A stretch of 64,000 nt of DNA from Robertkochia solimangrovi (GTDB taxonomy: Bacteria; Bacteroidota; Bacteroidia; Flavobacteriales; Flavobacteriaceae): assembly GCF_007279655.1 (NCBI RefSeq), contig NZ_QKWN01000006.1, forward strand, positions 326,033-390,032. The letters are read 5' to 3'. A program made the position numbers and the translations under genes. The notes beneath the pieces are model-generated. The model was given only the letters and a program-made list of their open reading frames with translations. It made no database searches and was not told where the DNA came from. Position 1 is the stretch's first letter; the number at the start of each line of letters is the position of its first letter. Below are positions 62,946-64,000 of this stretch, piece after piece.

Positions 62946-62977
62946 GCCTGGTGGTGGCTCCACCAGGCTATTTTTTT
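62946..62977 (+). terminator. rho-independent terminator after the porin gene
   Basis: GCCTGGTGG (62946-62954) and CCACCAGGC (62960-62968) form a 9-bp stem with a 5-nt loop, followed by TATTTTTTT. The convergent DUF1684 gene ends right behind it. Confidence 0.88.
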
Positions 62978-63650
62978 AATGAAACTTCTTCACTCCCACA
63001 GGAATCGCCACATCAAGCGTATTCTCTTTTGGAACTAAAGGACATGAAAATTTTTTATTATAAGCACAATAAGGATTATACGCCTTGTTAAAGTCGATCA
63101 CCATCGTGTCTCCTTCCGGAATTCTCATATCGAGATATCTCCCCCCTCCATAACTCTCCTTGCCATTGGTTTGATCTGAAAAAGGAAGAAATAAATAATC
63201 CTTATATTCTTCTTGCTGCATGAGCTTAAGACTCTGATACAGATTTAAACGGAATGGCTTTCCCTGCAATTCGAAATCGAGCACCCCATAGATCACTTCC
63301 TCTGACACCCTTTCCGTAGTGGTAGGCAATAAGATCGTTTCATTGTTTGGTGTACGCGTGAATTTTGCTACAACCCTGAAAGCACTATCTGCCGGAAAGA
63401 ATTCAAGACCCGAAAACGCTGCAAGATCATCTTGCGTTAAAGGTGATCGTTCGGGATCTGCATATTCTGCATTAAGTTCATCCCTGAAACTCTTTACGGA
63501 TGACATAAAATCCTCTTTTTGGACGGTGTCCGTAAAGATCACCTCTTCTTTATGATTTTGAGAAGATTCGTGGTATCGCTTTTCATCTTTACAGGATACT
63601 ATACAAAGTGTTGCCATACCGGCCAGCATCAGATACTGAGATGTTTTCAT
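62976..63650 (-). CDS. DUF1684-family lipoprotein
   Basis: 224 residues from ATG 63650 with lipobox Cys20 (ATLCIVSCKDE). The mature part has the DUF1684 landmarks FFPADSAFRVVAKF, LLPTTTER, LNLYQS, LFLPFSDQTNGKESYGGGRYLD and DFNKAYNPYCAYN. The family is structurally close to FMN-binding or heme-chaperone-like folds but has no proven function. A TTG six codons upstream is possible, but the ATG gives the better signal peptide. Confidence 0.9.
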   Translation of the reverse strand: MKTSQYLMLAGMATLCIVSCKDEKRYHESSQNHKEEVIFTDTVQKEDFMSSVKSFRDELNAEYADPERSPLTQDDLAAFSGLEFFPADSAFRVVAKFTRTPNNETILLPTTTERVSEEVIYGVLDFELQGKPFRLNLYQSLKLMQQEEYKDYLFLPFSDQTNGKESYGGGRYLDMRIPEGDTMVIDFNKAYNPYCAYNKKFSCPLVPKENTLDVAIPVGVKKFH

Positions 63651-63818
63651 TTTATTTTTTGATTTCAAAAATACTACTTATTAATATTTTACATAGCTTT
63701 GTGCAAACAGATACACAAAAAATGATTTGCAACACCACATATCTTAAACCGGTCTTTCGTGACAAATATTGTCGGGACTTTGATATGTTGTGATCTGAAA
63801 TATAAGAACCACACTTTA

Positions 63819-63848
63819 AAAACCCGACGTATATCGTCGGGTTTTTTT
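63819..63848. terminator. strong hairpin terminator before the MFS gene
   Basis: AAAACCCGACG (63819-63829) and CGTCGGGTTTT (63835-63845) with a 5-nt loop and flanking A and T runs. No gene is apparent between 63,669 and this hairpin, so its partner may be a short untranslated RNA or a small unit not recognised. Confidence 0.82.
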
Positions 63849-63887
63849 GTTTTCAACCATAATCAACACAAAACACTATCAGCACTC

Positions 63888-64000
63888 ATGAGAAAAATCT
63901 ATCTGAGTTACATCAATTCCTTTGCCGGTCTTTCCAGAGAAGTCTGGTGGCTGTCATTGATCACCCTGATCAATCGTGCGGGCACCATGGTAATTCCCTT
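63888..64000 (+). CDS. MFS transporter, N-terminal part (runs off the window)
   Basis: The frame starts at ATG 63888 and is open to the last base. The visible residues (SREVWWLSLITLINRAGTMV) match the first helix of major facilitator transporters of the Bacteroidota peptide/drug type, where the WWLSLITLINRAG pattern is characteristic. Substrate cannot be inferred. Confidence 0.75.
   Translation, partial: MRKIYLSYINSFAGLSREVWWLSLITLINRAGTMVIP

Noticed and set aside
63608-63793. 61-codon plus-strand frame near the DUF1684 start
   Set aside because: It overlaps the signal peptide region of the DUF1684 gene on the other strand and has no credible start or domain.

Overview
The window looks like a chromosomal piece of a marine-type member of the Flavobacteriaceae (Bacteroidota). 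The reasons are a SusC/SusD-type polysaccharide utilisation locus, many lipoproteins with acidic or lysine residues just after the lipobox cysteine (for example CSSSDDD, CSGDDD, CKDE), near absence of Shine-Dalgarno sites, and several promoters of the Bacteroidetes type (TTTG/TTG, about 19-21 bp, TAnnTTTG). The genus cannot be fixed from the sequence alone. No rRNA, tRNA, CRISPR array or intact insertion sequence was seen.

Region 1 (1-16,060): the 3' end of an acyl-CoA dehydrogenase gene is followed by a tightly packed pectin utilisation locus on the minus strand. Its order of transcription is susC, susD, a DUF5123-type surface lipoprotein, pectate lyase PL1, a PL1-CE8 lyase/methylesterase fusion, GH28 polygalacturonase, GH43, and a CE12 plus alpha/beta-hydrolase double esterase. 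Together these would bind pectin at the surface, remove methyl and acetyl esters, cut the galacturonan by elimination and hydrolysis, trim side chains and import oligosaccharides. Upstream of susC there is a Bacteroidetes promoter with a LacI-family-like operator over the predicted start site and a second, perfect operator 156 bp upstream. A 17-bp perfect inverted repeat separates the uptake genes from the enzyme genes.

Region 2 (16,061-25,045): an AT-rich 0.94 kb intergenic stretch, then a three-gene minus-strand unit: an uncharacterised outer-membrane barrel protein, a 1,791-residue secreted protein with fibronectin-like repeats, a zinc-metallopeptidase-like HExxH motif and a polymorphic-toxin-like C-terminus, and a small AT-rich gene overlapping its end that is placed like an immunity gene. 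This is the best candidate for a poorly described system. Next to it (25,330-28,041) lie a membrane-anchored AraC-type regulator with TPRs and a small lipoprotein preceded by paired direct repeats.

Region 3 (28,143-38,940): GH15 hydrolase divergent from an OtsA-OtsB fusion (trehalose synthesis), then three exported peptidases in a row (M28, M1, S9), a DUF2490 protein and a Cu-Zn superoxide dismutase lipoprotein.

Region 4 (39,152-57,399): mostly housekeeping: MoxR-like ATPase plus VWA pair, DUF2167, M28 carboxypeptidase, PPK2 kinase, a sigma-54-type activator lacking a DNA-binding domain, an ABC-2 exporter, grpE-dnaJ (DnaJ with only half of the usual zinc motifs), YceI lipoprotein, an SDR epimerase, MnmD, DUF4920, IlvE and a MazG-like pyrophosphohydrolase.

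Region 5 (57,400-64,000): a newly called 56-residue membrane ORF behind a consensus -7 element, an SRPBCC/GyrI-like protein, CrcB fluoride channel, a glnK-amtB-porin nitrogen cluster with a dyad upstream, a DUF1684 lipoprotein, and the first codons of an MFS transporter running off the edge.
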